From the NCBI GenBank assembly GCA_011799875.1, contig CM022302.1, positions 526,332,228 through 526,396,227 on the forward strand: DNA of 64,000 bases, in the 5' to 3' direction. The translations under genes were made by a program, and so were the position numbers. Below the pieces are notes generated by a model, which had not been told where the DNA came from, made no database searches, and was given only the letters and a program-made list of their open reading frames with translations. Shown here piece by piece: positions 1-11,237 of the stretch. This DNA is from Thinopyrum elongatum. Taxonomy: Eukaryota; Streptophyta; Magnoliopsida; Poales; Poaceae. Position 1 is the first letter of the stretch. The number at the start of each line of letters is the position of its first letter.

Positions 1-12
1 CGTCCCGAGAAT

Positions 13-2667
13 TTAGGAGGTAGAAGGAAAGAGGTCGGGATATTCTTCCCGAAGATGATCCTCGCGTTCCCAAGTGGCTTCGTCTTCAGTGTGATTCGAC
101 CACTGCACTTTTAGGAACTTGGTCGTCTTCTGACGAGTCCGACGTTCAGCTTCATCGAGGATGCGGATCGGATGCTCCTTATAGGAAAGATCATCTTGTA
201 GCTCGAGCATCTCATGATCCACTGCACGGTGCGGGGATTCCTTGAAGCACTTACGGAGTTGCGACACGTGGAAGACATCATGAATATGGGAGAATCGCGG
301 TGGCAACTCCAATTTATATGCCACCTGTCTCCGTCTAGCCACGATGCGGAAAGGACCAATATAGCGAGGAGCTAGCTTGCCCTTAATTCCGAAACGACGG
401 GTGCCCTTCATTGGAGTGACACGAAGATAGGCTTGATCACCAGGTTGATAGATCACACCCCATCGCTTGCGATCATAATTACTCTTCTGACAGTCTTGAG
501 CTGCTTTGAGATTCTCCCGGACAATTCGGACTTGTTCTTCGGCATGTTGAATAATGTCCGGTCCAACAAGAGGTCGTTCCCCAGTTTCTGACCAATTCAG
601 AGGGGTTCGACATTTACGTCCATAAAGAACCTCAAATGGGGCCATTTTTAAGCTGGCTTGATAACTGTTGTTATAAGAGAACTCGGCATACGGGAGAGAT
701 TCCTCCCATTTCTTACCGAAGGATATAACACAGGCTCGAAGCATGTCTTCAAGCACTTGATTAACGCGCTCAACTTGGCCTTGGGATTGGGGATGATAAG
801 CTGAACTCCAGGTAATATGAGTTCCCATTGCTTTCTGGAAACTTTCCCAGAAATGGCCAGTGAAAATGCTGCCACGGTCTGAACTGATTTCCTTGGGAAT
901 ACCATGGAGTGAAACAATTCTGGAGATATATAGCTCTGCTAACTGACTAGCAGTAATAGTCTCCTTAACTGGCAGAAAGTGTGCAACCTTGGAGAGTTGG
1001 TCGACGTCGACAAGAATGGCATCGTGACCCTTCTAAGACTTGGGAAGACCAGTAATGAAGTCCATTTGCACTTTATCCCACTTCCATAGAGGAATAGGGA
1101 GAGGTTGCAGAATTCCAGCAGGTTTCTGATGTTCTGCCTTCACGCGACGACAAACGTCACACTCGGCAACATAACGAGCAATATCTTGCTTCATTCTAGA
1201 CCACCAGTACCTTTGACGAAGATCTCGATACATTTTGGTACTACCCGGATGGATAGATAGCGGTGTATCATGGGCCTCCTTCATGACTTTGTCAGTCATC
1301 AGCTCGAAGCGAGGTACTACAATGCGGTCTCGGAAGTACAAGGTTCCATCTTCAGCAATCGAGAAATCCCTGTACTTTTGGAGGTGAAGCTCTTTCTTCA
1401 TTAAGCCAATTTCGGCATCTTTAGCTTGCGCAATCTTGACAGCTTTCTCAAGATCTGACTGTATCACAAGGTTATTAAGAGAACCTTGCAGAATAATGCA
1501 GAGATTCAGCTTGCGCAATTCTTCATATAGCTGGGGTTGAGCTTGTTTTACCATGAGGTTACTACAGTATGACTTGCGGCTCAAAGCATCAGCCATCACA
1601 TTAGCTTTGCCGGGAGTGTATGAAATACCACAGTCATAATCGGTGATTGTTTCCAACCAACGCTGTTGACGAAGATTAAGTTCCGATTGAGTGAATAAGT
1701 ACTTCAAGCTCTGATGATCGGTGTAAATCTCACACCGATTACCAAGGAGGTAATGACGCCACTGCTTCAAAGCATAAATGACAGCAGCAAGTTCGAGGTC
1801 ATGCACTGGGTAATTCTCTTCATGTGGACGCAGTTGTCGCGAAGCATAAGCAATAACTCTTCGCTCTTGCATTAGGACACAACCTAGTCCTTGGCGAGAG
1901 GCGTCGCAGAAGATCACAAAATCTTTGCGGGAGTCTGGAGGAGCAAGGACTGGAGCAGAAGTCAGCTTGTCCTTGAGGGTCTGGAAGCTTTCCTGACATT
2001 TGTCTGTCCACTCAAACTTAACGCCTTTGTGAAGCAGATTAGTCAGGGGCTTGGCAATCTTGGAGAAATTCTCAATGAATCGGCGACAATAACTTGCAAG
2101 CCCGAGGAAACTTCTGACTTGCTTGACATTCTTCGGAGGGGTCCAGTCAAGAATAGCCTGAACTCGCTCCGGGTTAACTGCAATACCATCCTTGGAGATG
2201 ACATGTCCAAGGTAGGTTACCTCGGAAAGCCAGAATTCGCACTTAGAGTACTTGGCATATAATTGGTGCTCTCGAAGTCTCTCCAGAACTAGTCGAAGGT
2301 GCTCAGCATGTTCTTCTTTGCTCTTCGAATAAACCAGAATATCATCCAGATATACCACGACGAATTTGTCGAGGTAATCCATGAACATGTAATTCATTAG
2401 GCGGGAGAATGTAGCTGGAGCGTTTGTTAAACCAAACGACATGACTGTGTACTCGTAAGAGCCATAACGAGTAACGAATGCAGTCTTCGGAATATCCTCT
2501 TCGCGAACACGGATCTGGTGATAACCCAACCTCAAGTCGAGTTTAGAAAACACCGAAGATCGATCAACTCGCTGGATCCTACTCTCCGCGTGCACTCTGA
2601 TGCAGAATCCGGTCTTATCGAATGACAACTCGGAGTATAATACAACTCGGAGAGAAAGGTTAAACAA
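13..2667 (-). pseudogene. Ty3/gypsy pol remnant: RT, RNase H, integrase, chromodomain-like tail
   Basis: The reading frame encodes, in order, the RT palm with the catalytic YLDD box (about 2350), an RNase H segment (IFCDAS, near 1910), the HHCC integrase zinc region (ending in CDVCRR near 1150), the integrase core (SSDRG near 870; QGQVERVNQ near 780) and a C-terminal segment with DEATWERED typical of chromovirus chromodomains. One in-frame TAG at 1033-1035, between integrase zinc finger and core, splits it; the frame is otherwise continuous from there to the stop at 13-15. Homology to RT begins only near SSVFSKLDL (about 2550), so the first ATG at 2667 is an artefact of the deletion. The first residues after it match nothing I recognise. 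No functional polyprotein can be made. Confidence 0.9.
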
Positions 2668-2970
2668 AACAATGGAAAGGAAAATGATTATCAGACTAAT
2701 CAGATCAACGACAGGGAAATCGCACTGAATCCAGCTCTCCGGGTGGATAGAATTAACGAGAACCTAAATGTCGGTGTTAGTAAATTTTATTAAACCCGAA
2801 TAGATGAGAGATTAGAATCCCAGAGTAAAGACGAGGAATAAAAGATCCTAATACCACCCAGTTGGCGACGTGGGCCCGTAAGCCACACAGCCAAGTTAGT
2901 AAAACAGTTTTTGACCACTAGATTCAACTTCGGCCAAAGAGTTGGAAAGGGGGACTCCTAGAGGCAGTCG

Positions 2971-2982
2971 GCTCTGATACCA
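2971..2982 (-). other. Primer binding site of gypsy A
   Basis: The minus strand reads TGGTATCAGAGC, the classical plant sequence complementary to the 3' end of initiator tRNA-Met. It lies 3 bp inside the LTR edge at 2986, which fixes the LTR border and the element's direction. Confidence 0.9.
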
Positions 2983-3291
2983 ACCTGTGACGACCCCGGC
3001 TTAGTCGTGCACTAATCATACATGCAAATGCGCACGATCAAGCCTAAGGACTCACTTGAAGATATCACAACACAACTCTAAAACATAAAATAAAGTCATA
3101 CAAGCTTAATATTACAAGCCAGGGCCTCGAGGGCTCGAATACATAGCTCGATGGCATACAAGCGTCAGCGGAAGCATTAGATATCTGGGTACAGATATAT
3201 TACATAGAGAGAATTAGGCCTTCACAGAGGCGGGGTAAAATAAAATACTACGATCGAAAGGCGTAGGCCTCCTGCCCTGGACCCTCCGATC

Positions 3292-3402
3292 CTACTCCTG
3301 GTCGTCGAACGGCTCCTCGTAGTAGTAGTACTCGCCAGGCGGGTAGTAGTACTGGTCGTCGGCTGGGGCTTCTGGCTCAGGGGCTCCGTCGTCTGGTGGC
3401 AT
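3292..3402 (-). other. Conserved 36-codon acidic, Tyr-rich open segment in LTR A
   Basis: The minus strand holds a 36-codon frame beginning MPPDDGAPEPEAP and ending EEPFDDQE before a stop, with a run of tyrosines (QYYYPPGEYYYYEE). The solo LTR has the same length and nearly the same residues at 15184-15294. A splice-acceptor-like CCACCAG lies just after the ATG. It may be a small ORF, a terminal exon, or chance: the surrounding LTR is equally conserved, so conservation alone does not prove coding. Confidence 0.4.
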
Positions 3403-4471
3403 CAAATGGAATATGGGGGAAAAAAGAAAATAAAGCAAACGTGAGTACTCATCCAAAGTACTCAGCAAGCAAGGATCTACACTACATATGCATCATTGTC
3501 AAAGGAATGGCTGTATATGTGGACTGGGCTGCAGAAATGCCAGAATAGAGGGGGAAAGCCTAGTCCTATCGAAGACTAGCATCTTCAACAATCTTCAGCA
3601 GTCTTTCAGCATGAGGAGAGAGCAGATTACATAAGTAAAGTAGTAGTAGTAGTATCATCAACCTCGACCTGAGATCCTTTCTCGACTGCCTGCGAGAAAG
3701 CAATCCCAGAGCCGTACTATCCAATTCTCACCACATGTTCTAGTTGTACCGATCGGGATACAACTCCGAGTGTCCGTTACCGTAGGACAGGCTACCGATA
3801 GAAGTTTCTTCCCTGCAGGGGTGCACCAACTTACCCACCACGCTCGCTTAACTCCGGCCGGACACACTTTTCTGGGTCATGCCCGGCCTCGGCTAAGCAA
3901 CACGCCGCAACCCGACCAAATACCTAACAGAGAGGTCAGCACGCCGGACTAACCTATGCCCCCAGGGGTCTTGGGCCATCGCCCCGGGAACTCCTGCACG
4001 TTACGTGCACCGCCGGTGAGCAGACCTAGCAACCCCTTATACAAGCGCGGTTGCGTTCCCAGTCCAACCCAGCGTGTGCTGCATCAGTCGCTGACGTCCA
4101 TTAAGCTCCGGCTGAAGTATACGACGCAGAACGCCCATACTATGCCCACGTGATGTTTAGTGCTATCGGGCCAGAGGCCCCTCGGATCAAATATCCAAAC
4201 CGTAGTGGATTAGGAGCGCGCGGAAACGAGCAGAGACTCACGATCGATGTGACCCCGTCGCCCCGTCTCGAGGACTTGCGGCAAGGGCTAAGAATGCCCG
4301 GCCACGCCTCGTAGTAATCTCGCGGGCACCATCCAGGTCAACCCGACTCCACATCACTTCGCAATAAGCTCGCGCGGGTACCCCTCAGGGCCGACCCGTC
4401 TTTAGTATCGTGGTTCATAGTCAAGTCATAATATCCAAGGTAACTGTGTGTCTGACACCGAAGGGAACCAT

Positions 4472-4674
4472 GAGGAATCACCCTCGATGGAGTTCCCGCT
4501 CGATGTTATCATCAAGGTGAACGATGGAGGAATCACCCTCGAGGTCCACACTTGAGAGGTTGCACGACGATGTCGTTATCGGGGGTGGTGTAGGAGGAAT
4601 CACCCTCGCTTACCACGACCGAGTAACTAACCTACAAGGTTAAGATCAGAAGTGCTAACGAGGTATCACCCTCG
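4472..4674 (-). repeat. Four spaced copies of GAGGAATCACCCTCG
   Basis: The 15-mer occurs on the plus strand at 4472, 4527 and 4594, and as GAGGTATCACCCTCG at 4660, with start spacings of 55, 67 and 66 bp. Each copy has GAGG...CCTC arms that could pair. The solo LTR repeats the array in the other orientation (13918-14119). Confidence 0.85.
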
Positions 4675-4984
4675 GCACTCGACGGTAACCCAGCAGTGTC
4701 GGCAACTAAGGGGTAGTGATGTGCGGTGCCAGGGTCTGGTCTTCAATCCCGATGATCGGGTCTTCTGATGTCCAGCAGGGCAGTCAGGATCAAGTGGGGG
4801 TCTCTGTCGTGTCTCTACCCACCCTATACTAAGCAGTCTAGGATAACCAGTAAGGTAACAAAGCAGAGTACAATAATCAGGCTATGCAGCAGATATAGGA
4901 AAACAGTAGCAGTAGCAGTTCTAATGCAAGCATAAGAGAGAAGGGAATAGGCGATATAGGCATGCTCAAAATGGGGGTGCTTGC

Positions 4985-5086
4985 CTGTTTGCTCGGGGGC
5001 AAGGGCAAGGTCTTCAGTAGTATCGTCGGGGACGTAGTCGTACTCCTGTGCGACGTCTGCCTCGGGAGCTACGTCAACGTCGGGGT
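4985..5086 (-). other. Candidate internal exon in LTR A
   Basis: This 102-bp open segment on the minus strand encodes an acidic stretch including QEYDYVPDDTTEDLAL. It is bordered by a strong pyrimidine tract ending GGTAG (acceptor-like) and by ACAG/GCAAGC (a GC-type donor consensus). The same borders and length exist in the solo LTR. It is a prediction only. Confidence 0.35.
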
Positions 5087-7200
5087 CTACCGAGAGAGAA
5101 GAGGGGGAAGAAACAGGTAAACATAATGCAAACAAATGCAATACGGTGCGTGTGATGCTATGATGCAGTGCAGGGTTGCCTAATTATGCATCTAAGTCAT
5201 TTTAGTTATTTTTAGAATTATTCTGGGATTTAATATCCGACGTGTGTGCACTATTCATCTGCCGGATTCGGGTCCGGAGTTACGAGTTCTTCTATGTAGG
5301 GGGTTCCGATGGAGAAACAGACGGCACGATTAGACTCGGCTCGTCGTTATGAGCAACTTTCATGTTTTAACTTTTTCGATCCGAGCTACGGTTTAAAAGT
5401 TATTAATTTTCAAAGATTATATGAATTTCTGGAATTTATTTATTTACAGAAAATGAATTATGACGTCAGCATGACGTCACTGTGACGTCAGCAAGTCAAC
5501 AGTCGGCTGACTAAGTCAAATATGACATGTGGGTCCAGTGGGACCCACATGTCAGTCTCTGTTATCTTAACAGTGCATTTGAATTAATCTAAATTGCTAA
5601 TTAAGCTTCTGGCCCCACATGTCATAGACTCATTAGGGTAATTAGTTTATTTTTATTTCTAAAACGTTTTAATTAGATTAACAGGGAGGTGGGGCCCACG
5701 TGTCAGCGACTGGGCCGGTCCAGTCAGCAGGGCTGACCGGTCAGCTGGCCGGTCGGGCCCCTGGGGCCCACGGGTCAGTGACCCAGGGAGTGGCCCCAGG
5801 CTGACCACGCCGGCGGGCACCGGAGTAGCTCCGGCGAGCCATTCCCGCGGCGGTTGGTCGCCGGAGTTGACCGGAATCGAGCTACAGAGCTCTGTTCGAG
5901 CTGCGCTTAGGCGCGTTCGCTAGCTGGTGATCTCGCGCATCGAGCTGGGGCACTTGCCGGACCAGGGGATGGCCGGAGCTGGGCCGGCGACGAGGTTTGG
6001 CGGCGGTGGAGTTCGGGAGATCGGGGAGACGGCGTTAGGAGGCACGTGAGGCTCGGGCTCGAGCTCGCCGGGCTCCTGGGAGCACCAGGAGCTCAACGTT
6101 GACCTCGGATGGCGTTGACGAGGGCCACATCGACGGCACCGAGCCCACCGGCGGCAACCAAGCACGGGCTCGGGACAGCTAGCTACGGCGCGCGTAGAGA
6201 TGAACGCAGGGGACGGAGGACGGGTAGCTCACCGTGCGGCACGCCGAAGGCCCTCGAGGTTTAGTAGCTCCACCTAGCTCGCCGAAGATGGGAGGAATTG
6301 GCGGCGACCCGAGGTGAAGACGACTCGCGCGCGGGCGATGCGGTGCTCTCCTCCGCTCCGTCTGGTTGCTCCAGAGGTTGCAGAGGTCCACGGCGCTCCT
6401 TCCTTCTGCACCTCCAGACGACGTGGGGAGGCCGGCGGCCACTGGTGGTGCCAAACGCGCGACGGCGGCGTTCTGTCACCGATCTGAGAAGGAAGGGAGA
6501 GGCGGAGCGAGCAAGAGAAAGGGGAAGACTGACGGGGAGGCCAGGAGGAGTGGACGGGTCTCAGCCTTATCCTCCCGCGCCCCTGTTCCGTCGGTGCGGC
6601 GGCGTGTCGCCGCCTCGCCGGCGCGCGCCGCGCTCGGCCAAGGCGTGCCGACACGGAGGATGAGGGAGAAGGAACGGGCCTTCTGGGCTGGGCTTCAAGG
6701 CACTGTGCACTTGGTCTGTGCACAGTGGCCTTTTTCTTATTTCTAATTTTTTCTGTTCTGCCTTTTCTTTTATTTCTGTTATTCTGAAATGTTTAGGGCA
6801 CTTGTGCTATTTTGAAAAGTGGGGGAGTTGGCCCAAATATTGCAATGCAATATTATTCTCCACCAAAAGTGATTAGGACAGAATTGAATTCATTTGAATT
6901 TGATATCATTTTAAATAGATTAAATGTTCTGTTTTGGGTGCTGTTTCATGTTTGTTTCACTCACTTAGCTAACTCCAAAAATAATGATTATGATTTTGTC
7001 ATGACCACTGATTATTTGCTAATTAAATAACATTTTTCCAGCAGAGTTTGATCAACTTCAACTTGCACTTTGGAATTTAAATTGATTTTCAGATTTGAAT
7101 TTGAATTGAATAACTAACCCAGGTGACTAGGCAATGTAAATGATGATGACTTGGCATTATTAGCAGTTGATCACTGTGGTCATTACAAGGGGGTGTTACA

Positions 7201-7640
7201 GAGGTCACCGGAGAGGAGCTAGCCTACATCGTCAGAGAGGAGGAGGAGGTGGTCACCGGAGAGGAGCTCGCCTCCGTCGCCGGAGAGGAGGAGGAGGTCG
7301 CCGGAGAGGAGTTCACCGGAGAGGAGGGAGGAGAAACCGTGAGGGGAGGGGAGGAGAGGAGGGAGGAGGAGCTCACCGGAGAGGAGGGAGGAGGAGATCA
7401 CCGGAGAGGAGGGAGGAGAAACCGTTAGGGGAGGGGAGGAGAGGAGGGAGGAGGAGGTCGCCGGAGAGGAGGAGGAGGTCACCGGAGAGGAGTGGGAGGA
7501 GGTCACCGGAGAGGAGGAGGAGGAGGTCGCCGGAGAGGAGAAGGGGAGTATGGTGGAGGAGAGGAGGGGAGATGGAGTCGAGGAGAGGAGGAGATGGAGT
7601 GGAGGAGAGGTGGAGTGGAGGAGAAAAATGAAGAGGTAAG
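7201..7640. repeat. GA-rich tandem repeat
   Basis: This is an array of degenerate units built on GAGGTCACCGGAGAGGAG, strongly purine-rich on the plus strand. It lies in the inner part of the CACTA fragment, and gypsy A inserted at its left edge. Confidence 0.85.
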
Positions 7641-7675
7641 GAGGAGAGGACCACGCCCAGCCATATATACGGCAT

Positions 7676-8665
7676 AGTAATGGTGCACCGTGGGCAGGTG
7701 CGCCATTACTATCTTTTTCTTTATTTTTTTGATTTATTTTGAATTTTGAAGGCGGGAAGATAGTAATGGCGCACCTTGGGCAGGTGCGCCATTACTAATT
7801 TTTTTTAATTTTTTTATATAGTTTGAATTTTGAAGGCGGGAAGATAGTAATGGCGCATCATGGGCAGGTGCGTCATTACTGAGTTTGATTTTTTTTGAAT
7901 TTTTTTGCCTCTCCAGATCTTGAAAGTCTCGTAACTTTTTTTCTGTTAGGTTTTTTAGGATTCTAAAAATCTTCAACGGGGTTCTCCCCGTTGAATTCGG
8001 ATATAACTTTTCGAGTAGATGATTTTTCTTATAAAAAACTTTTTCATCGGAGTTCGTATGCAAAAGTTATGCCCATTTTACAAATTCTCGAGAGATTTTG
8101 CAAAAATGTCGAAAATTCATGTTTGTAAATTTTGCTAACAACTGGACCACATATCACATGGGAATCTTATTTTCTTTTATTTTTTTGACATTTCTTTCAT
8201 TTTCTTTTATTTTTCTTGAAACTGAAAAGGCGGTCCACAGGGGGGGTGCATCTGGTGAATTTTTTGGCCACCTCAGAAAGTTAGTAGTGGCGCACCGTGG
8301 GTGTGGTGCGCCATTACTAGTTAAAACTAGTAATGGCGCACTATCCCCAGGGTGCGCCATTACTAGTTTTGAAAAAAAAAAAAAAATTGTTAGTAGTGAC
8401 GCACAGAGGGTGTGTTGCGCCATTACTAGTTTTTAACTAGTAATGGCGCACTTTCCCCTGGTGCGCCATTACTAGTTAAAAATAGTAATGACGCACTTTC
8501 CCCTGGTGCGCCATTACTAGTTTTGAGAAAATAAAAAAAATTGTTAGTAGTGGCACACCGTGGGTGTGGTACGCCATTAGTAATATGGCCATTAATGGAG
8601 TACCTATATCTGGTGCGCCAGTGCTATATAGCAGTGGCGCACCACATACATGGTGCGCCATTAAT
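7676..8665. repeat. Array of ~38-bp palindromes (CACTA subterminal repeats)
   Basis: About ten hairpin-forming units follow the pattern AGTAATGGCGCAC...GTGCGCCATTACT, near 7676, 7764, 7845, 8283, 8328, 8391, 8439, 8482, 8545 and 8610. In CACTA elements, subterminal repeats like these bind the transposase; here this is inferred from position and form. Confidence 0.85.
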
Positions 8666-8699
8666 GTCCATATTAGCTATAGCCGTTTTTCTAGTAGTG

Positions 8700-8911
8700 G
8701 GCGGCTGGCATGTCTCCACTTAATTTCTCACTTTGACCATCCAAACAACATTTGGCATTCAACCTCAATATCAAGTATGTCTTCTGAATACCTAAACATC
8801 CAAACAAAAATATTGGCATTCAATCTCAATATGAATATACTCTGATATTGGTATTCAACCCAATGCAATGCCAAGGCTCCCAATGCAAACATCCAAACAG
8901 AGTGTAAGACT
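8700..8911. other. Short unassigned AT-rich stretch
   Basis: It lies between the CACTA end and the LINE fragment. It repeats the phrase TTGGCATTCAA-CTCAATAT about three times (around 8752, 8815 and 8850) but shows no gene or complete element. Confidence 0.5.
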
Positions 8912-9852
8912 TTGGCCCAAGTCACCGCTAGGCCAACGGACTCACCATTCTGGAAGGGATTAATGAGGACGAAAACAACTTTCTTCCAACGAGTGAAATT
9001 CCTAGTTGGTAATGGTAATACTACTCGATTTTGGGAGGATACATGGCTAGGGGAGACGTCTTTGGCTTTGCAATATCCATCCTTATATAATATTGTGCAA
9101 CGTAAGGAGGATTATGTTGCCACAGTATTAACTTCGGCACCGCTTAATATTCAATTTAGGAGATCCCTAATAGGGGAACGTTGGAATGCTTGGTTGCACC
9201 TGGTTCGTAGGTTGATGGAGGCTCACCTATCTGATCAGGCGGATACAATTCGCTGGAAATTAACCACGAATGACATCTTCTCAGTGAAATCCATGTATTC
9301 GGACCTAATTGACTCCGGGCCATTGTCGAGGTCGTTGCATATTTGGAAGATTAAAGTTCCGCTTCATATTAAAATATTTATGTGGTTTGTCCGTAAAGAG
9401 GTTATTCTAACCAAAGATAACTTGGCAAAAAGGAATTGGGTTGGTAACTCTACGTGCTGTTTTTGTGATCAAAATGAAACGATTAAACACCTCTTTCTCT
9501 AATGTCCTCTTGCACAATTATTATGACGATCAATTCATATAGCCTTTAACGTTCAACCTCCAAGGAGCATAAACACGTTATTTGGGACCTGGCTTAATGT
9601 AGTGGACGTGCACTTAGCTAAACATATTCGGATAGGAGTATGTGCATTATTTTGGGATATATGAAACACAAGAAATGATATGATTTTTAATGGGACATAA
9701 TTCACCAATTTTTTGCAGGTTATCTACAGAGCTACATATTGGATTCGTATGTGGTCCTTACTCATTCATGCGGACTTCAGGGAGCCTTTGGTTATTGGGT
9801 GCAACCGTTGGGAGATGGTAGCACGGGCTATCTTCAGCCGATTTGGGTGGTG
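8912..9852 (+). pseudogene. LINE ORF2 C-terminal fragment (zf-RVT region)
   Basis: The frame from 8912 contains the familiar LINE tail: SPFWKGLM, FWEDTWLG, WKIKVPLHIKIFMW, ILTKDNLAKRNW and the zinc-binding CCFCDQNETIKHLF. The first in-frame stop is at 9500-9502, right after the zinc motif. Reading on in the same frame, more homologous codons follow, broken by TGA and TAA stops, up to a stop near 9852. The start is arbitrary because the 5' part is missing. In full elements this region follows the reverse transcriptase. It is a dead fragment. Confidence 0.85.
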
Positions 9853-10092
9853 AGCTAATAATAGGCTAGGTGTGTAGGCATCGTAGCTTATTTTTATATC
9901 GCCGGATGTGGCACTTTTTCAATTTTATATCGCCGGGCATGACGCTTTCCAGTTTTATTTACTTTCGACTACTGCTCAGTATGAGCATCTTTGGACCTTA
10001 TGACCTTGTTACATTTTTATTTAATAATATGACTGCATGCATCGATTGATGCAGAGGCAGGGGGTATTCCTCCTTTTCAAAAAAAAAAAAAT
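8912..10092 (+). mobile_element. 5'-truncated LINE (non-LTR retrotransposon) 3' end
   Basis: The fragment carries the zinc-binding C-terminal region of a LINE ORF2 and ends in a run of A at about 10079-10092 after GGTATTCCTCCTTTTC, a typical plant LINE 3' terminus. Reverse transcriptase and endonuclease are absent (5' truncation). Its protein type differs from the LINEs at 27.8, 42.5 and 49 kb, as no RNase H domain follows. Confidence 0.82.
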
Positions 10093-10351
10093 TCCTTGCG
10101 AAGGCGCTAGCATCTGGCAGCTATTGCCGGCTTGCCAGCGAGTCGCAGTCGTCCGATCTACGTGCGTCGGTCAGGCGGAAAAACGAACAATTGTATCTTT
10201 TTTTTTTTGGAGAAATAACGAACAATTGTATGGTGGCGTGCAGATTGCAGGAGCACGTGCCTACAGGCCTAGCTGGGCTATTGGATTAAGGGCCTTGCTG
10301 CCTACATGCCTTTTTCTTTTAAATTTGCACCATTTAAGGACCATAACATGA
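10093..10351 (-). mobile_element. hAT element fragment, inverted paralogue of 48840-54440
   Basis: Apart from small changes, the sequence is the reverse complement of 54440-54300 joined to 48961-48840, the two halves of the hAT element split by LINE C. It keeps the GAACAATTGTAT segment without any LINE, so it represents an unoccupied version of that insertion site. The terminal CAGGGCCGGCCC is missing: homology stops at CCATAAC near 10347. Confidence 0.8.
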
Positions 10352-10357
10352 GCATAT

Positions 10358-10388
10358 ACTAGTACAATGCCCATGCGTTGCTACGGGC
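10358..10388 (-). mobile_element. Helitron-type 3' terminus
   Basis: The minus strand shows a GC-rich hairpin (GCCCGTAGCAACGCATGGGC) followed 6 bp later by CTAGT, the form of a Helitron 3' end (hairpin, then CTRR, then target T). The rest of such an element would lie to the right; no 5' TC end or helicase coding is identified. Confidence 0.5.
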
Positions 10389-11237
10389 TATAATACATAT
10401 AAATGAATCAAACAAATGATTAAGATCATCTTTAAAATCGAAGCTCATTTCTTCCTCGTACGTTTGGGCATGTTCGAACATCAAACGGGCGCCTAGCAGG
10501 CTCCCTAAAATTCAATCGTCTGGATAGTCCAGACTCCTCCAAATCCATTCATAGAGAAATGTGGTTGTCCAAACTATCAGTCATGTTATCTCAAACACGC
10601 GGTCCAAACACAAAAACCCACCCCACAACGCACCCTGCCCTTTTCCTGCTAGACCCTCTCCTTCCCGCTCGATTTTCCGCTACAGCAGGGCATTTCTCAC
10701 TCGAGCCCTCCCCTTTAAAATCAGATGACGCCCACCTTACCTTCATCGTGGCACCCTCAAGGAGGGATCTGCCCACCAATCGCCTCGCTCTCCGCCCTGA
10801 TCGCCTCCCCCGTGTTCAATCCGACCCACCACCGCCATCAAGGGGGGAGGCGTGCGCCTCCCATGACACCCCTGAGCCAAGAAGGCAGATATTATGTCTC
10901 TTCAGTCATTGCCACGTTGTAACATACGGTTGAACGTCGCGCATCACTACGAAATAAAAATATGATGTCCGTTGTTATGCATGCAACTGATATGCAACTG
11001 TGTCTGTGACTCTTGAAGCAACCAATCATTGCATTTACCCTTCTATCCTAACCAAAAATGTCTATTATTAACTCTTGAAGCAACCAATCAATGCATTTAA
11101 CCTTCTGCTTAACCCAAAAATTATACAACTTGATGAAAACAATATATGAACCGCTCCCTCATGCAATTTGCTGCAAAGCCATCTCTAATGAAATGCAATT
11201 TTCCACATTTGCTAATGTAGAGAAATTATTCCCGGTC
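10389..11237. other. Unassigned DNA with a short direct repeat
   Basis: This is mixed-composition sequence with a CT-rich middle (about 10610-10880) that looks like a promoter or 5' leader fragment but gives no convincing protein. A 36-bp unit beginning ACTCTTGAAGCAACCAATCA occurs at 11009 and 11071 with few changes. It ends at the target duplication of the solo LTR. Confidence 0.5.

Larger units (their letters stand above)
1..7200 (-). mobile_element. Ty3/gypsy retrotransposon A, 5' LTR and deleted internal region
   Basis: Read on the minus strand this is a 5' LTR (7200 to 2986), a tRNA-Met-type primer binding site, a leader of about 300 bp, and a pol region that runs off the window at position 1. 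The 3' LTR is outside. There is no room for gag or protease: recognisable reverse transcriptase begins about 400 bp after the primer site, so an internal deletion has removed gag, protease and the N-terminal RT. The C-terminal chromodomain-like segment points to a chromovirus; the exact family is not assigned. The element sits inside a CACTA element, as GA-rich CACTA repeats begin at 7201. Confidence 0.85.
2986..7200 (-). repeat. 5' LTR of gypsy A (4.2 kb)
   Basis: On the minus strand the LTR runs from TGTAACACCCCC (7200) to GGGGTCGTCACA (2986). It is unusually long. Its first ~550 bp are AT-rich and U3-like; about 5700-6660 is very GC-rich; the remainder is close in sequence to the solo LTR at 11243-15599, which is in opposite orientation. 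Open frames in the GC-rich part are not shared with the other copy and are not taken as genes. It contains the four-copy GAGGAATCACCCTCG motif and two conserved acidic open segments, listed separately. Confidence 0.88.
7201..8699. mobile_element. CACTA (En/Spm) transposon terminal part
   Basis: The right edge reads TTTTTCTAGTAGTG, whose complement is CACTACTAGAAAAA, the signature CACTA end of many Triticeae elements, finishing at 8699. Inside lie the dense subterminal repeats expected for this class. The left part was separated by insertion of gypsy A at 7200/7201 and is outside the window. No transposase coding is visible here; the long open frames in 7200-7640 are by-products of the GA-rich repeat. 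Confidence 0.8.

Noticed and set aside
3658..3867. 69-codon frame in LTR A with a counterpart in the 113-codon frame at 14587-14928 of the solo LTR
   Set aside because: The shared part is explained by LTR identity and the frames differ in extent; no splice logic or motif supports coding.
6274..6746. Long open frames on both strands in the GC-rich part of LTR A
   Set aside because: High GC removes stop codons; the frames are not shared with the other LTR copy and carry no motif.
7167..7706. Arg/Gly- and Ser/Pro-rich frames on both strands
   Set aside because: They are translations of the GA-rich tandem repeat of the CACTA element.
7676..8665. Regular palindromes suggesting a CRISPR-like array
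   Set aside because: The units are imperfect palindromes without unique spacers of constant size, in a plant CACTA element.
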